DNA of 64,000 nucleotides from Pararhizobium gei (GCF_029223885.1 NZ_CP119409.1:3188001-3252000); one strand, 5' to 3'; numbered from the stretch's first letter, positions 1 to 8,903 are shown. Notes: generated by a model not told the origin, from the sequence alone. Made by a program: numbers and translations.

Positions 1-231
1 CAAGCTCGACCTTCCGTTCTGTGGCCCGGATGTCGGGTTAAACGCTCGATCGCCGTTTCGCTGGTCACGGGGAGAAATCGGAGAAATCCCCATGTTCGCC
101 ACGTCCGTAACGTCCAATACGCGCGCGCTGCCACCCTCGCCACCAGAACCCTTGGTCGCGATATTCGTTCCCTTCATCGCTAATATTGTAGCGGGCGAGT
201 AGCTATCGCGACACCGGGCTATATCTCGGCA
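1..231. other. Left edge without a supported gene
   Basis: No convincing coding region is visible here. A 36-codon plus-strand frame (92-202) exists but has no recognisable product. The stretch may hold the promoter of the MOSC gene that follows; no clear -35/-10 pair was recognised. Confidence 0.4.
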
Positions 232-1068
232 ATGAGACACGAGACGCACAATATATTCGAACGAACACCCGCTGGAGCTGTTAACGTCGATCATGGCGGT
301 TCGTCACCGAAATGGAGCAAGGGTTTGCGAGAAAACTGCGCAGGAACCGTCGAAAGCTTATGGCGCTATCCAGTCAGCTCTCTCGGCGGAGAAAGCCTCG
401 ATACACTGACGCTGGACCGCGGTGGTGTCGTCGGCGACAGGATTTACGGCCTTGTCGATGCGCAAACGGGAAGGCCCGCAGCGCCGGAAAAGGACGCGAG
501 GTGGAGACCAGTTCTTTTCCTGCGATCACGAACTGCCGCTGGAACAGTCGAAATCGGTTTCCCCGACGGGGAGTGGCATGACATTGGAAGCGGCGCGTTG
601 AACGGTCGTTTGTCGGAATACCTGGGCTTTCCCGTCGCGGTCCGCTCCTATGGAAAGCCGGGATCGGACCCGGACATCGCCATTGCAGTCAACCGTTATG
701 TACCAAGTCCCCTGCATATCCTCACCACCGCCTCGCTCCGTCATTGCGCTAGGCTTACGGAGAGGCCTTTTATTGACGTTCGTCGTTTTCGACCAACAGT
801 GCTGCTAACCACCAGGGACGTGCACGCCTTCCTCGAAAGCGCCTGGATTGGCACAAAAATCACGGTTGGCACCGTGGTCGCCCACGCCGATGAGGAAACC
901 AAACGATGCGGGATGACTTTGATCGCCCAGCCCGGCCTCAAGGAGGACGCCGACCTCTTGAGGGGCATCCTCCGTCACAATCGCCGAAACCTTGGGATCT
1001 ATTGTTCCGTCGCGACCGGGGGCAATATTTCCCTTGGAGATGAGCTTTTTTCGATCTCCGAGTGCTGA
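232..1068 (+). CDS. MOSC domain-containing protein
   Basis: The 278-residue product has a MOSC N-terminal beta-barrel segment (from about residue 38, GTVESLWRYPVSSL) followed by a MOSC domain (about 120-275). Family hallmarks are RFRPTVLL near 185, the conserved cysteine in KRCGMT near 225, and a C-terminal GIYCSV...G.ISLGD. MOSC proteins bind molybdenum cofactor or carry sulfur, as in mARC/YcbX reductases and the C-terminus of Moco sulfurase; the substrate cannot be read from this sequence. The first 35 residues are not conserved-looking, so translation may begin further downstream. It stands alone, convergent with the PNPOx-like gene. Confidence 0.8.
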   Translation: MRHETHNIFERTPAGAVNVDHGGSSPKWSKGLRENCAGTVESLWRYPVSSLGGESLDTLTLDRGGVVGDRIYGLVDAQTGRPAAPEKDARWRPVLFLRSRTAAGTVEIGFPDGEWHDIGSGALNGRLSEYLGFPVAVRSYGKPGSDPDIAIAVNRYVPSPLHILTTASLRHCARLTERPFIDVRRFRPTVLLTTRDVHAFLESAWIGTKITVGTVVAHADEETKRCGMTLIAQPGLKEDADLLRGILRHNRRNLGIYCSVATGGNISLGDELFSISEC

Positions 1069-1186
1069 AGCTGCTCTCGCCTGCATTTGGTCCGCTAGCG
1101 ACGGCAGCCCGAATGCTCGGCCAGGCCTGATGCGTGGACCACCGAGCGCCAATCGCTGCGGAGTCAAAGGCGCTCGGCGGCTTATG

Positions 1187-1672
1187 TTATCTCAACGAGA
1201 CATCGGCGACGTTATCCTGGTAGTCCTTCTTGGGGTCGGACCCGAGGAGCATTTTTATCCCCGCCCACAAACTTGAGCCGTCCTTCCAGATTTCCGCATG
1301 CTCTGCGTCCAGTCTGAGGAGGACGAGTTTAGGGTCGTCCTTGCCGCCTTCGTACCACGCTGCAATATAGTGGTTCCATAACCGATCAATTGTCGCCCGG
1401 TCGGTGTCGATGCCGAGATTGCCATGGATCGCCGCAAACACGTCATGACCTTTGGAGGCGAACGTGGCCACTGCACGCGAGCCTTCGGACAGCTTGCCGA
1501 CCAGCTTCGACTCCGTTGACGTGAAAAACCAGATCGGCCCGTGATCTCCTTCGATTTGCGCGGTCATTGGCCGCGTGTGGCTTTCGTCTACACCAGCCAA
1601 TCCCAGCATCAGCGTCATGTCCGATTTTAGCGCTTTCCAGAATTTTTCTTTTAGCTCTTGCTCGTCGGCCAC
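1187..1672 (-). CDS. Pyridoxamine 5'-phosphate oxidase-like (general stress FMN-binding) protein
   Basis: This 161-residue protein has the split-barrel fold of the general stress protein 26 type. Pointers are RPMTAQIEG...GPIWFFTSTESKLV, then ATFASKGHDVFAAIHG, and a C-terminal pattern LLRLDAEHAEIWKDGSS. Members bind FMN or another flavin and probably reduce small molecules under stress; the substrate is unknown. The start is GTG at 1672, with GGGAG a few bases upstream; an overlapping ATG lies in another frame. It is monocistronic and convergent with the MOSC gene. Confidence 0.8.
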   Translation of the reverse strand: MADEQELKEKFWKALKSDMTLMLGLAGVDESHTRPMTAQIEGDHGPIWFFTSTESKLVGKLSEGSRAVATFASKGHDVFAAIHGNLGIDTDRATIDRLWNHYIAAWYEGGKDDPKLVLLRLDAEHAEIWKDGSSLWAGIKMLLGSDPKKDYQDNVADVSLR

Positions 1673-1799
1673 TCATCGTACTCCCGTTTTGTCTTGGTTT
1701 TGAACACGACGAAGTAGATGAAGCCAGGTTGGCAAAAATCAAGACCCCGATAAAGCGCATGGCCGGACACGGCATCGATCGACTGATCTGCAACCAGCC

Positions 1800-2485
1800 C
1801 TATTCGATCCCTGCCATGAACGCCGGAAGCTGTTGTTCGAAGAATTTCGAGAACGAGGCGATCCGCGGGGGGAGTGCCTGATAGGGCGGATAATAGAGGG
1901 TCAGCCAGAGTTCCGGCGGCGACCAGGCTTGCAGGACATGAATAAGACGGCCGGCGCGCAGATGCTCGCCGACATGGAAGCGGGTCAGCATCGCGACCCC
2001 CATGCCATCGGTTGCCATGCTTGCGAGCACCTCCCCGCTAATGGCGCTGAACGCGCGGCCGGCGGAAATGCTCGCTGTGCCGCTACCGTCTGACAAAGCC
2101 CAGTTTTCCCGTCTGCTCTCCTCGCTTTAAGCAAGGCAATCGTCAGGCGTCAGTTCGTTCGGATGCCGCATATCCGCAAACCGGCTTCCTGAGCGCTGAT
2201 CCTGAGACGGCCGTGATCGGCCCTGTGGGTGTTCACCACATCTTTTCTGGCATCTTCCAGCGCCTGTACGGCCGGCTGTATCTGCGCGGCGAAGATCTCA
2301 CCATCCGTCGTCAAGGACACCTGCCGCGTCGTGCGCACGAAAAGCTGCACGCCGAGATCGTCCTCCAGCGCGGCGATTGCCCGCGTGACGGCTGCCGGCG
2401 TCATGTCGAGTTCCCCCGCCACCTGGGCAAAGTTCCGCTTCTCCGCAGCAAGGAGAAAGGTTCGAAGAGCCTTCTAATCGTTCAT
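1800..2485 (-). pseudogene. Decayed LysR-type transcriptional regulator
   Basis: Three lesions break this gene. The natural start ATG at 2485 is followed by an in-frame TAG at 2474-2476 (M-N-D-stop-K-A-L-R-T-F). The winged HTH is still readable (AGELDMTPAAVTRAIAALE, then GVQLFVRTTR.VSLT.DG). After GRLRIS the frame runs into a stop at 2150-2152, and the effector-binding domain resumes in another frame at about 2127 as ESRRENWALSDGSG, ending near FFEQQLPAF. Roughly 100 residues of the middle are missing, so a deletion is likely. A functional copy would probably have controlled the divergent dioxygenase operon. Confidence 0.85.
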
Positions 2486-2517
2486 TTTGTTATTTCATCC
2501 AGCGCAACACATTGAAA

Positions 2518-2530
2518 ATAATTATTGCAA
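2518..2530. promoter_or_regulatory. Shared 13-bp motif, copy 1 (putative LysR operator)
   Basis: ATAATTATTGCAA lies about 76 bp before the dioxygenase start and just outside the decayed LysR gene. The same 13 bases recur at 6729-6741 before the DoxX/MFS unit. The AT-rich palindromic core AATAATTATT suits a LysR-type box. The regulator assignment is inferred from position. Confidence 0.45.
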
Positions 2531-2605
2531 TTCCGGACGACGATCAACGGGGGTAGATATTCAATCACACAAGACAACCCAAGCCAGCCACGGAAGGCGA
2601 ACATC

Positions 2606-3538
2606 ATGATCAAGGATATCAAGGGACTGCACCACATCACATCGATGGCGTCAGACGCCCGCCAGAACAACACGTTCTTCACCGACAGTCTCGGCTTGCG
2701 CCGCGTCAAGAAGACCGTGAACTTCGATGATCCGAATGTCTACCACCTCTATTACGGCGACGAGGCCGGCACCCCCGGCACGGTCATGACCTACTTCCCC
2801 TTCCCGGACGTCATGCGCGGCAGGCCCGGCGTCGGCGAAGTCAGCGAAACGCAGTTTGCGATTCCCAAGGGCTCCCTCTCCTTCTGGCAGGATCGTCTGG
2901 CAGCCAAAGGGACCGGCAATCTTCAGACCGGCACAGTTTTCGGCGCCAACAGCCTGCGTTTCAATGGACCGGACGGCGAAGGCTTCGCCCTGATCGAAAC
3001 GGCCGACGACAGCCGCAAGGCCTGGAACGGTGCCGGTATCGACGACAGCGTCGCCATCCGGGGATTTTCGGGTGCGAAATTTCGCCTGCATGACACCGCC
3101 GCTACCGCCGAACTGCTCGGCTTCATGGGCTACCAACGCGCCGAGTCGGAAGGCGATGTGACGCGCTTCATCATCCCGGGTGGCAACGGCGCCGACACGA
3201 TCGATCTGGAAATCCTGCCAAAAACGCCGTTCGCACGGCAGGGTGCTGGCTCGGTTCATCATATCGCCTTCGCCGTCGAGAACCGCGCAAAACAACTCGA
3301 AGTCCGCAAGGCCCTGATGGATACCGGCTACCAGGTCACGCCCGTCATCGACCGCGATTACTTCTGGGCGATCTATTTTCGCACACCTGGTGGCATATTG
3401 TTTGAAATTGCCACCAACGAGCCTGGTTTTGACCGCGACGAAGACACAGCGCATCTCGGCGAGGTTTTGAAGCTGCCTGCCCGTTACGAGCCTTTCCGCG
3501 ATCAGATCGAGGCCGGACTGGCCCCGCTCGCCGCCTGA
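2606..3538 (+). CDS. Ring-cleaving dioxygenase, VOC (glyoxalase/bleomycin-resistance) superfamily
   Basis: The 310-residue protein has two tandem VOC modules (about 5-130 and 150-295). Metal ligands expected for an extradiol-type enzyme are visible: His in GLHHITSMA near residue 9, His in VHHIAFAV near 214, and Glu in GILFEIATNEPG near 266. It resembles MhqO/LinE-like hydroquinone dioxygenases that open aromatic rings with Fe(II). The start at 2606 is preferred to the frame opening at 2525 because GGAAGGCGAAC sits just upstream and MIKDIKGLHHIT is the normal family N-terminus. It heads a unit with the isochorismatase-like, XapX and amidohydrolase genes. Confidence 0.85.
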   Translation: MIKDIKGLHHITSMASDARQNNTFFTDSLGLRRVKKTVNFDDPNVYHLYYGDEAGTPGTVMTYFPFPDVMRGRPGVGEVSETQFAIPKGSLSFWQDRLAAKGTGNLQTGTVFGANSLRFNGPDGEGFALIETADDSRKAWNGAGIDDSVAIRGFSGAKFRLHDTAATAELLGFMGYQRAESEGDVTRFIIPGGNGADTIDLEILPKTPFARQGAGSVHHIAFAVENRAKQLEVRKALMDTGYQVTPVIDRDYFWAIYFRTPGGILFEIATNEPGFDRDEDTAHLGEVLKLPARYEPFRDQIEAGLAPLAA

Positions 3539-3642
3539 CGTCGGCCGACGTCGCTTTGAAACAATTTGGCGGCATAACGTTCAAGACGTGCCGCCTTCCC
3601 TGCCCCATTGCCTAATCCAACCCAACGAGAAGGAAACATACC

Positions 3643-4335
3643 ATGTCCAGCAAGCTCCAGGTCCTCACCCCGCAGAACAGCCAACTGATTTTCATCGACC
3701 AGCAGCCGCAGATGGCATTCGGCGTCCAGTCGATCGACCGGCAGGTTCTGAAGAACAACGTCGTGGGTTTGGCCAAGGCGGCCAAAATCTTCAACATTCC
3801 GACCACGATCACCACCGTCGAAACGGACAGCTTTTCCGGCAACACCTTCCCCGAACTGCTTGCCGTCGTTCCGGAGAACGACATTCTCGAGCGCACCTCG
3901 ATGAACTCCTGGGACGATCAGAACGTCCGCGACGCACTGGCCAAGCATGCCGCTGACGGCCGCAAGAAAATCGTCGTCGCCGGTCTGTGGACCGAGGTTT
4001 GCAACACGACCTTCGCGCTCTCCTGCATGCATGACACCGATTACGAAATCTACATGGTCGCCGATGCCTCCGGCGGCACCTCGGTCGATGCCCACAAGTA
4101 CGCCATGGACCGCATGGTACAGGCGGGTGTCGTGCCCGTCACCTGGCAGCAGGTTCTGCTCGAATGGCAGCGCGACTGGGCCCGCAAGGAGACTTATGAC
4201 GCGGTCACCAAACTGGTGAAGGAGCATTCCGGCGCCTACGGTATGGGCATCGACTACGCCGTCACGCACGTTCACGGCGGCGCCGAGCGCGTCAGCCACG
4301 GCAAGCGCATCGGCCCGAACCCGGCCGCCATCTGA
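3643..4335 (+). CDS. Isochorismatase-like cysteine hydrolase (YcaC type)
   Basis: This 230-residue protein has the cysteine hydrolase fold. Asp19 lies in LIFIDQQ and the nucleophile is Cys120 in AGLWTEVCNTT. Position 84 is Arg in the LERTSMNSWDD segment, where many isochorismatases have the catalytic Lys; YcaC-like proteins often carry Arg-containing versions. The family hydrolyses amides or ethers of small carboxylates; the substrate is unknown. GAGAAGGAAACATACC gives a good ribosome binding site. The gap to the dioxygenase is about 100 bp, so co-transcription is likely but unproven. Confidence 0.85.
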   Translation: MSSKLQVLTPQNSQLIFIDQQPQMAFGVQSIDRQVLKNNVVGLAKAAKIFNIPTTITTVETDSFSGNTFPELLAVVPENDILERTSMNSWDDQNVRDALAKHAADGRKKIVVAGLWTEVCNTTFALSCMHDTDYEIYMVADASGGTSVDAHKYAMDRMVQAGVVPVTWQQVLLEWQRDWARKETYDAVTKLVKEHSGAYGMGIDYAVTHVHGGAERVSHGKRIGPNPAAI

Positions 4336-4344
4336 TCTGAAACA

Positions 4345-4371
4345 GCCCCGTCCGGATCCGCCTGGCGGGGC
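4345..4371 (+). terminator. Hairpin after the isochorismatase-like gene
   Basis: GCCCCG at 4345-4350 pairs with CGGGGC at 4366-4371, followed by a short T-rich run (TCTTTT). It may act as a partial terminator or processing site before xapX, since the downstream genes have no other obvious promoter. Confidence 0.45.
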
Positions 4372-4394
4372 ACTCTTTTGGAAGGGAACGCCGG

Positions 4395-4685
4395 ATGAAA
4401 ATCTATCTTCTCTCGCTCGCCGTCGGCCTCCTCGTCGGGGTTATCTACGGGCTTCTCAATGTCCGCTCGCCTGCTCCGCCGGTCGTTGCACTTGTCGGCC
4501 TGCTTGGCATTCTGGTCGGCGAGCAAATCGTGCCGCTGGCGAAAAACATCTGGAGCCGCGAGCCGGCTGCGGTATCCTGGCTTCATCAGGTCAAGCCGCA
4601 CATGTTCGGCCACCTCCCGAAGGGCGGGGTGACTGCCGTGGAGGCGACATTGCCGCGCGAAGAACCGACCTCGGGGAAAAGCTGA
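4395..4685 (+). CDS. XapX domain (DUF1427) small membrane protein
   Basis: The 96-residue protein has two hydrophobic segments (about 2-20 and 28-48) around NVRSPAPPVVALVGLLGILVGEQ, the XapX signature. The family is often found beside isochorismatase-like and amidohydrolase genes; its function is not established. GGAAGGGAACGCC precedes the ATG. Its stop overlaps the amidohydrolase start (TGATG), so the two are translationally coupled. The tail after residue 55 is hydrophilic and poorly conserved-looking. Confidence 0.8.
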   Translation: MKIYLLSLAVGLLVGVIYGLLNVRSPAPPVVALVGLLGILVGEQIVPLAKNIWSREPAAVSWLHQVKPHMFGHLPKGGVTAVEATLPREEPTSGKS

Positions 4686-6667
4686 TGACGACGCGACGCA
4701 CATTCCTGGGGGCAGCATCGAGCCTTGCTTTTCCAAATCTGTTTTCGCCGGCCCATGCCGCCGATCCTTCTCAGACCGGAGCCACGTCCATGCATGCAGA
4801 CATCGTTCTTCACAACGGATTGGTCACGACCCTTGATCGCACCAACCCGAATGCGACCGCCATCGCCATCAAGGACGGCCTGTTCCTGGAGGTGGGTACC
4901 GACAGCGAAATCATGGCGCTCGCCGGGCCGAAGACGAAGATCGTCAATCTCAAGGGCAAGCGCGTCCTGCCGGGCCTGATCGACAACCACACCCACGTCG
5001 TGCGCGGCGGTCTCAACTTCAACATGGAACTGCGCTGGGACGGTGTCCGTTCGCTTGCCGACGCCATGGACATGCTGAAACGACAGGTGGCGATTACGCC
5101 TGCTCCACAATGGGTGCGCGTTGTCGGCGGCTTTACCGAGCACCAGTTCACCGAAAAGCGCCTGCCGACCATCGACGAAATCAATGCCATCGCACCCGAT
5201 ACCCCTGTGTTCCTGCTGCATCTGTATGATCGCGCGCTGCTGAATGGCGCTGCTCTTCGCGCCGTCGGCTACACGAGAGATACCCCGAACCCGCCCGGCG
5301 GCGAGATCACCCGCGACGCCAACGGCAACCCGACGGGGCTTCTTCTGGCCAAGCCGAATGCCGGCATTCTCTATTCGACGCTGGCCAAGGGGCCAAAGCT
5401 TCCTTTCGACTACCAGGTCAATTCCACCCGCCATTTCATGCGCGAACTCAATCGCCTCGGCATCACCGGCGTCATCGATGCCGGCGGCGGCTACCAGAAT
5501 TATCCGGATGACTATGCCGTCATCCAGAAGCTGTCGGACGAAAATCAGCTGACCGTCCGCCTCGCCTACAATCTGTTCACGCAGAAGCCGAAGGAGGAGA
5601 GGCAAGACTTTCTCAACTGGACGCAATCGGTCAAATACAAGCAGGGCAACGATTATTTCAGACACAACGGCGCCGGCGAAATGCTGGTCTTTTCCGCAGC
5701 CGACTTCGAAGATTTCCGCGAGCCGCGACCGGAGCTGGCTCCGGAAATGGAAGGGGAACTGGAAGGCGTCGTGCGGATACTCGCCGAAAACCGCTGGCCC
5801 TGGCGTCTTCACGCCACCTATGACGAAACCATCAGCCGCTCCCTCGACGTCTTCGAGAAGGTCAACAAGGATATCCCGCTCGAAGGCCTCAACTGGTTCT
5901 TCGACCATGCCGAAACGATCTCCGACCGCTCCATCGATCGGATCGCTGCACTGGGCGGCGGTATCGCCACCCAGCACCGCATGGCCTATCAGGGCGAATA
6001 TTTTGTCGAGCGTTATGGCCACGGCATCGCCGAAGCGACACCGCCGATCCGCAAGATGCTCGACAAGGGCGTCCACGTCTCGGCCGGCACGGACGCAACG
6101 CGCGTCGCCTCCTACAATCCCTGGGTCTCGCTCTCCTGGATGGTGACCGGCAAGACGGTTGGCGGCCTGCAGCTCTATCCGCGCGCCAACTGCCTCGACC
6201 GCGAAACGGCGCTGCGCATGTGGACGGAAAAAGTCACCTGGTTCTCCAACGAGGAAGGCAAGAAGGGCCGCATCGAGAAGGGCCAGTTCGCCGACCTCGT
6301 CGTGCCAGACAAGGACTTCTTCTCCTGCGCAGAGGACGAGATCTCGTTCCTGGTGTCTGAGCTGACAATGGTTGGTGGCAAGATCGTCTACGGTGCAGGA
6401 GACTTCAAGACGCTCGACGAGAACGACGTGCCGCCCGCCATGCCCGATTGGTCGCCTGTGCGAACCTTCGGCGGTTACGCAGCCTGGGGCGAACCACAGG
6501 GCGCCGGCGAACGCTCGCTGCGTCGAACCGCGATCTCCACATGCGGATGTGCCAGCGATTGTGGCGTTCACGGCCACGACCATGCAGGCGCCTGGACCTC
6601 GAAGCTGCCGATCACCGATCTCAAAGGCTTCTTCGGTGCTCTCGGATGCTCCTGCTGGGCCGTGTAA
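4685..6667 (+). CDS. Exported amidohydrolase family 3 (YtcJ-like) with Cys/His-rich tail
   Basis: This 660-residue metal-dependent hydrolase begins with a twin-arginine signal (TTRRTFLGAASSLAF, cleavage near AHA at about 25). The amidohydrolase fold shows the HxH metal motif in LIDNHTHVVRGG, RLHATYDET, FDHAETI and the late Asp in GTDATRV. YtcJ-like enzymes hydrolyse N-acyl or cyclic amides; the substrate is unknown. The last 45 residues carry a potential metal-binding cluster: C620, C622, C626, H629, H631, H633, C655 and C657. It is coupled to xapX by a TGATG overlap, and presumably acts in the periplasm on substrates linked to the dioxygenase and isochorismatase-like enzyme. Confidence 0.85.
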   Translation: MTTRRTFLGAASSLAFPNLFSPAHAADPSQTGATSMHADIVLHNGLVTTLDRTNPNATAIAIKDGLFLEVGTDSEIMALAGPKTKIVNLKGKRVLPGLIDNHTHVVRGGLNFNMELRWDGVRSLADAMDMLKRQVAITPAPQWVRVVGGFTEHQFTEKRLPTIDEINAIAPDTPVFLLHLYDRALLNGAALRAVGYTRDTPNPPGGEITRDANGNPTGLLLAKPNAGILYSTLAKGPKLPFDYQVNSTRHFMRELNRLGITGVIDAGGGYQNYPDDYAVIQKLSDENQLTVRLAYNLFTQKPKEERQDFLNWTQSVKYKQGNDYFRHNGAGEMLVFSAADFEDFREPRPELAPEMEGELEGVVRILAENRWPWRLHATYDETISRSLDVFEKVNKDIPLEGLNWFFDHAETISDRSIDRIAALGGGIATQHRMAYQGEYFVERYGHGIAEATPPIRKMLDKGVHVSAGTDATRVASYNPWVSLSWMVTGKTVGGLQLYPRANCLDRETALRMWTEKVTWFSNEEGKKGRIEKGQFADLVVPDKDFFSCAEDEISFLVSELTMVGGKIVYGAGDFKTLDENDVPPAMPDWSPVRTFGGYAAWGEPQGAGERSLRRTAISTCGCASDCGVHGHDHAGAWTSKLPITDLKGFFGALGCSCWAV

Positions 6668-6728
6668 AGGCGCACCGCATCGCGCTGGACGAACAGAACG
6701 GGCAGCTACCACTGCCCGTTTGAGCGAG

Positions 6729-6741
6729 ATAATTATTGCAA
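6729..6741. promoter_or_regulatory. Shared 13-bp motif, copy 2 (putative LysR operator)
   Basis: The same ATAATTATTGCAA as at 2518-2530 lies about 120 bp before the DoxX start, in a 194-bp gene-free and AT-rich stretch. This suggests joint control of both transcription units by one regulator. Confidence 0.45.
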
Positions 6742-6861
6742 AAATAGCAACGAACTGAGAACTATTGATGCAATTGTTGGCGGACATCTTTCTGGCCAAT
6801 ATCGCTCCACCAGCCAAAACAATGCCGCTCGGTTCGACCGGCCAACATGACAGGAGCAGAC

Positions 6862-7305
6862 ATGATTGATCACTCTTCATCCACGGGACGCCAAGGCGCG
6901 CTGCTCGCAAATGTCGCTGCCGCGCCGGTGACGCGTTTCATCGCGCTGCTTGCCTTATGCGCCGCCTATATTCAGGGGCCGCTCACCAAGCTTTTCGATT
7001 TTCAAGGTGCCATAGCCGAAATGGAGCATTTCGGCCTCCAGCCTGCGGCATTCTTCGCAATTGCCGTCATCGCATTCGAACTCACGGCGTCCGCCATGGT
7101 TCTGTCCGGCTTCTTCCGCTGGCTTGGCGCGATTGCGCTTGCCATCTTCACGCTTCTTGCAACCTTTGTCGCTCTCCGGTTCTGGAACATGCCGGCTGGT
7201 ATGGAGCGCATGATGGCAACCAATGCATTCTTCGAACATCTTGGCCTTGCCGGAGCGTTCGTCATCGTCGCCATCGCCGACCTCACGAAGGGAGCGAGCA
7301 AATGA
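6862..7305 (+). CDS. DoxX family membrane protein
   Basis: The 147-residue protein has four hydrophobic helices and DoxX-family features (AYIQGPLTKLFDFQGAIAEM, then FELTASAMVLSGFFRWLGAI). DoxX proteins are quinol- or thiol-linked inner-membrane proteins tied to redox stress. The ATG at 6862 is chosen over 6847 because AGGAG at 6852-6856 is correctly spaced. The stop overlaps the MFS start (ATGA), so the pair is coupled. Following aromatic ring-cleavage genes, a role in quinone or redox detoxification is plausible. Confidence 0.8.
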   Translation: MIDHSSSTGRQGALLANVAAAPVTRFIALLALCAAYIQGPLTKLFDFQGAIAEMEHFGLQPAAFFAIAVIAFELTASAMVLSGFFRWLGAIALAIFTLLATFVALRFWNMPAGMERMMATNAFFEHLGLAGAFVIVAIADLTKGASK

Positions 7306-8903
7306 GCGCGACGAAATCGTCCGGCGGCGGTTTCGCGCCGCTCCGCCAACCCGTGTTTGCTGTCCTGTGGGCTGCAACGGTTCTCGGAAACACCGGCAGC
7401 TTCATGCGCGATGTCGCCAGTTCGTGGCTGATGACCGATCTGTCGGCCGCACCGGCAGCCGTCGCCATGGTGCAGGCCGCTGGCACCTTGCCGATCTTTC
7501 TGCTGGCGATCCCCGCCGGGGTGCTGTCGGACATCCTCGACCGGCGCAAGTTCCTGATCGCCGTCCAGCTCCTGCTCGCCACCGTCAGCATATCGCTGAT
7601 GATCCTGTCCCACATGGGCATGCTCTCGGTCAGCGCCCTGATCGGGCTGACCTTTCTGGGTGGGATCGGCGCTGCCCTGATGGGACCGACATGGCAGGCG
7701 ATCGTGCCCGAGCTGGTGCCACGCGAAGATGTGAAGAGCGCCGTCGCACTCAACTCGCTCGGCATCAACATCGCCCGTTCGATCGGCCCGGCGGCCGGTG
7801 GCCTGCTGCTCGCGGCTTTTGGAGCCGCCGTCACCTACGGTGCAGACGTCGCCAGCTACATCGTGGTCATCGCCGCGCTGATCTGGTGGCCGCGCGCAAA
7901 AAACGCCGACGATGCCTTGTCGGAGAATTTTTTTGGCGCATTCCGCGCCGGACTGCGCTACACCCGCGCCAGCAAACCTCTGCACGTCGTGCTGCTGCGG
8001 GCGGCGATCTTCTTCGCCTTTGCCAGTGCGGTCTGGGCGCTGCTTCCGCTGGTGGCACGCCAGCTTCTGGGCGGCGATGCAGGCTTCTACGGACTTCTTC
8101 TCGGTTCAGTTGGCGCGGGCGCCATAGGCGGCGCGCTGGTCATGCCGACGCTGCGGCAACGCTTCAATTCCGACGCCCTTCTTCTGGGCTCCGCCATCGT
8201 CACGGCGGTCGTCATGGGAGCCCTCTCTTTCGCGCCGCCGCAATGGCTGGCGGTTGTCATTCTGCTTTTTCTCGGAGCCGCATGGATCACCGCCCTCACC
8301 ACCCTGAACGGTGCGGCGCAGGCTGTTCTGCCCAATTGGGTGCGGGGACGCGGCCTTGCCGTCTATCTCACGGTCTTCAACGGCGCGATGACGGCAGGCA
8401 GCCTTGGATGGGGTGCCGTCGGGGAAGCCGTCGGCGTGCCCGCTACATTGCTGATCGGAGCGGCCGGACTGCTCGTCGCAGGCTTCATCATGCACCGCAT
8501 CAAGCTGCCTTCCGGCGAGACGGATCTCATGTCGTCCAACCATTGGCCGGAGCCGCTCGTCGCCGAACCTGTGGCGCATGACCGTGGTCCGGTTCTCATC
8601 CTGATCGACTACCACGTCGAAAAGCACAATCGTGCGAAATTCCTGCATGCCCTGGACGACATGTCATCGGAACGTCGCCGCGACGGGGCCTATGGCTGGG
8701 GCGTAACGGAAGATTCCGCCGATCCGGAAAAGATCACGGAATGGTTCATGGTCGAATCATGGGCCGAACACCTGAGGCAGCACAAGCGCGTATCGAATGC
8801 GGATGCAGACCTCCAGAGCAAGGTTCTTGCTTTTCATAACGGCCCGGAAAAGCCGGTTGTCCGGCACCTTCTCTCGATCAACAAACCCGGGAAGGCAACC
8901 TGA
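7302..8903 (+). CDS. MFS efflux transporter (MFS_3/EntS-like) with C-terminal soluble domain
   Basis: The 533-residue protein has about 12 transmembrane helices (residues 15-405), with MFS motif A-like IPAGVLSDILDRRKFLI between helices 2 and 3. The N-terminus PLRQPVFAVLWAATVLGNTGSFMRDVASSWLM is typical of the MFS_3/DUF894 group. From about residue 430 there is a roughly 100-residue soluble part (VLILIDYHV...KFLHALDDM...WFMVESWAEHLRQHKRVS) that looks like a dimeric alpha-beta barrel, as in antibiotic-biosynthesis monooxygenases. Substrate is unknown; expulsion of an aromatic or quinone compound is an inference from the neighbours. Confidence 0.85.
   Translation: MSATKSSGGGFAPLRQPVFAVLWAATVLGNTGSFMRDVASSWLMTDLSAAPAAVAMVQAAGTLPIFLLAIPAGVLSDILDRRKFLIAVQLLLATVSISLMILSHMGMLSVSALIGLTFLGGIGAALMGPTWQAIVPELVPREDVKSAVALNSLGINIARSIGPAAGGLLLAAFGAAVTYGADVASYIVVIAALIWWPRAKNADDALSENFFGAFRAGLRYTRASKPLHVVLLRAAIFFAFASAVWALLPLVARQLLGGDAGFYGLLLGSVGAGAIGGALVMPTLRQRFNSDALLLGSAIVTAVVMGALSFAPPQWLAVVILLFLGAAWITALTTLNGAAQAVLPNWVRGRGLAVYLTVFNGAMTAGSLGWGAVGEAVGVPATLLIGAAGLLVAGFIMHRIKLPSGETDLMSSNHWPEPLVAEPVAHDRGPVLILIDYHVEKHNRAKFLHALDDMSSERRRDGAYGWGVTEDSADPEKITEWFMVESWAEHLRQHKRVSNADADLQSKVLAFHNGPEKPVVRHLLSINKPGKAT

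Noticed and set aside
92..202. A 36-codon plus-strand frame at the left edge
   Set aside because: No similarity pattern, no clear ribosome binding site and no neighbour support.
4586..6910. A 774-codon minus-strand frame opposite the amidohydrolase
   Set aside because: It shows no recognisable domains and lies opposite a clear amidohydrolase gene.
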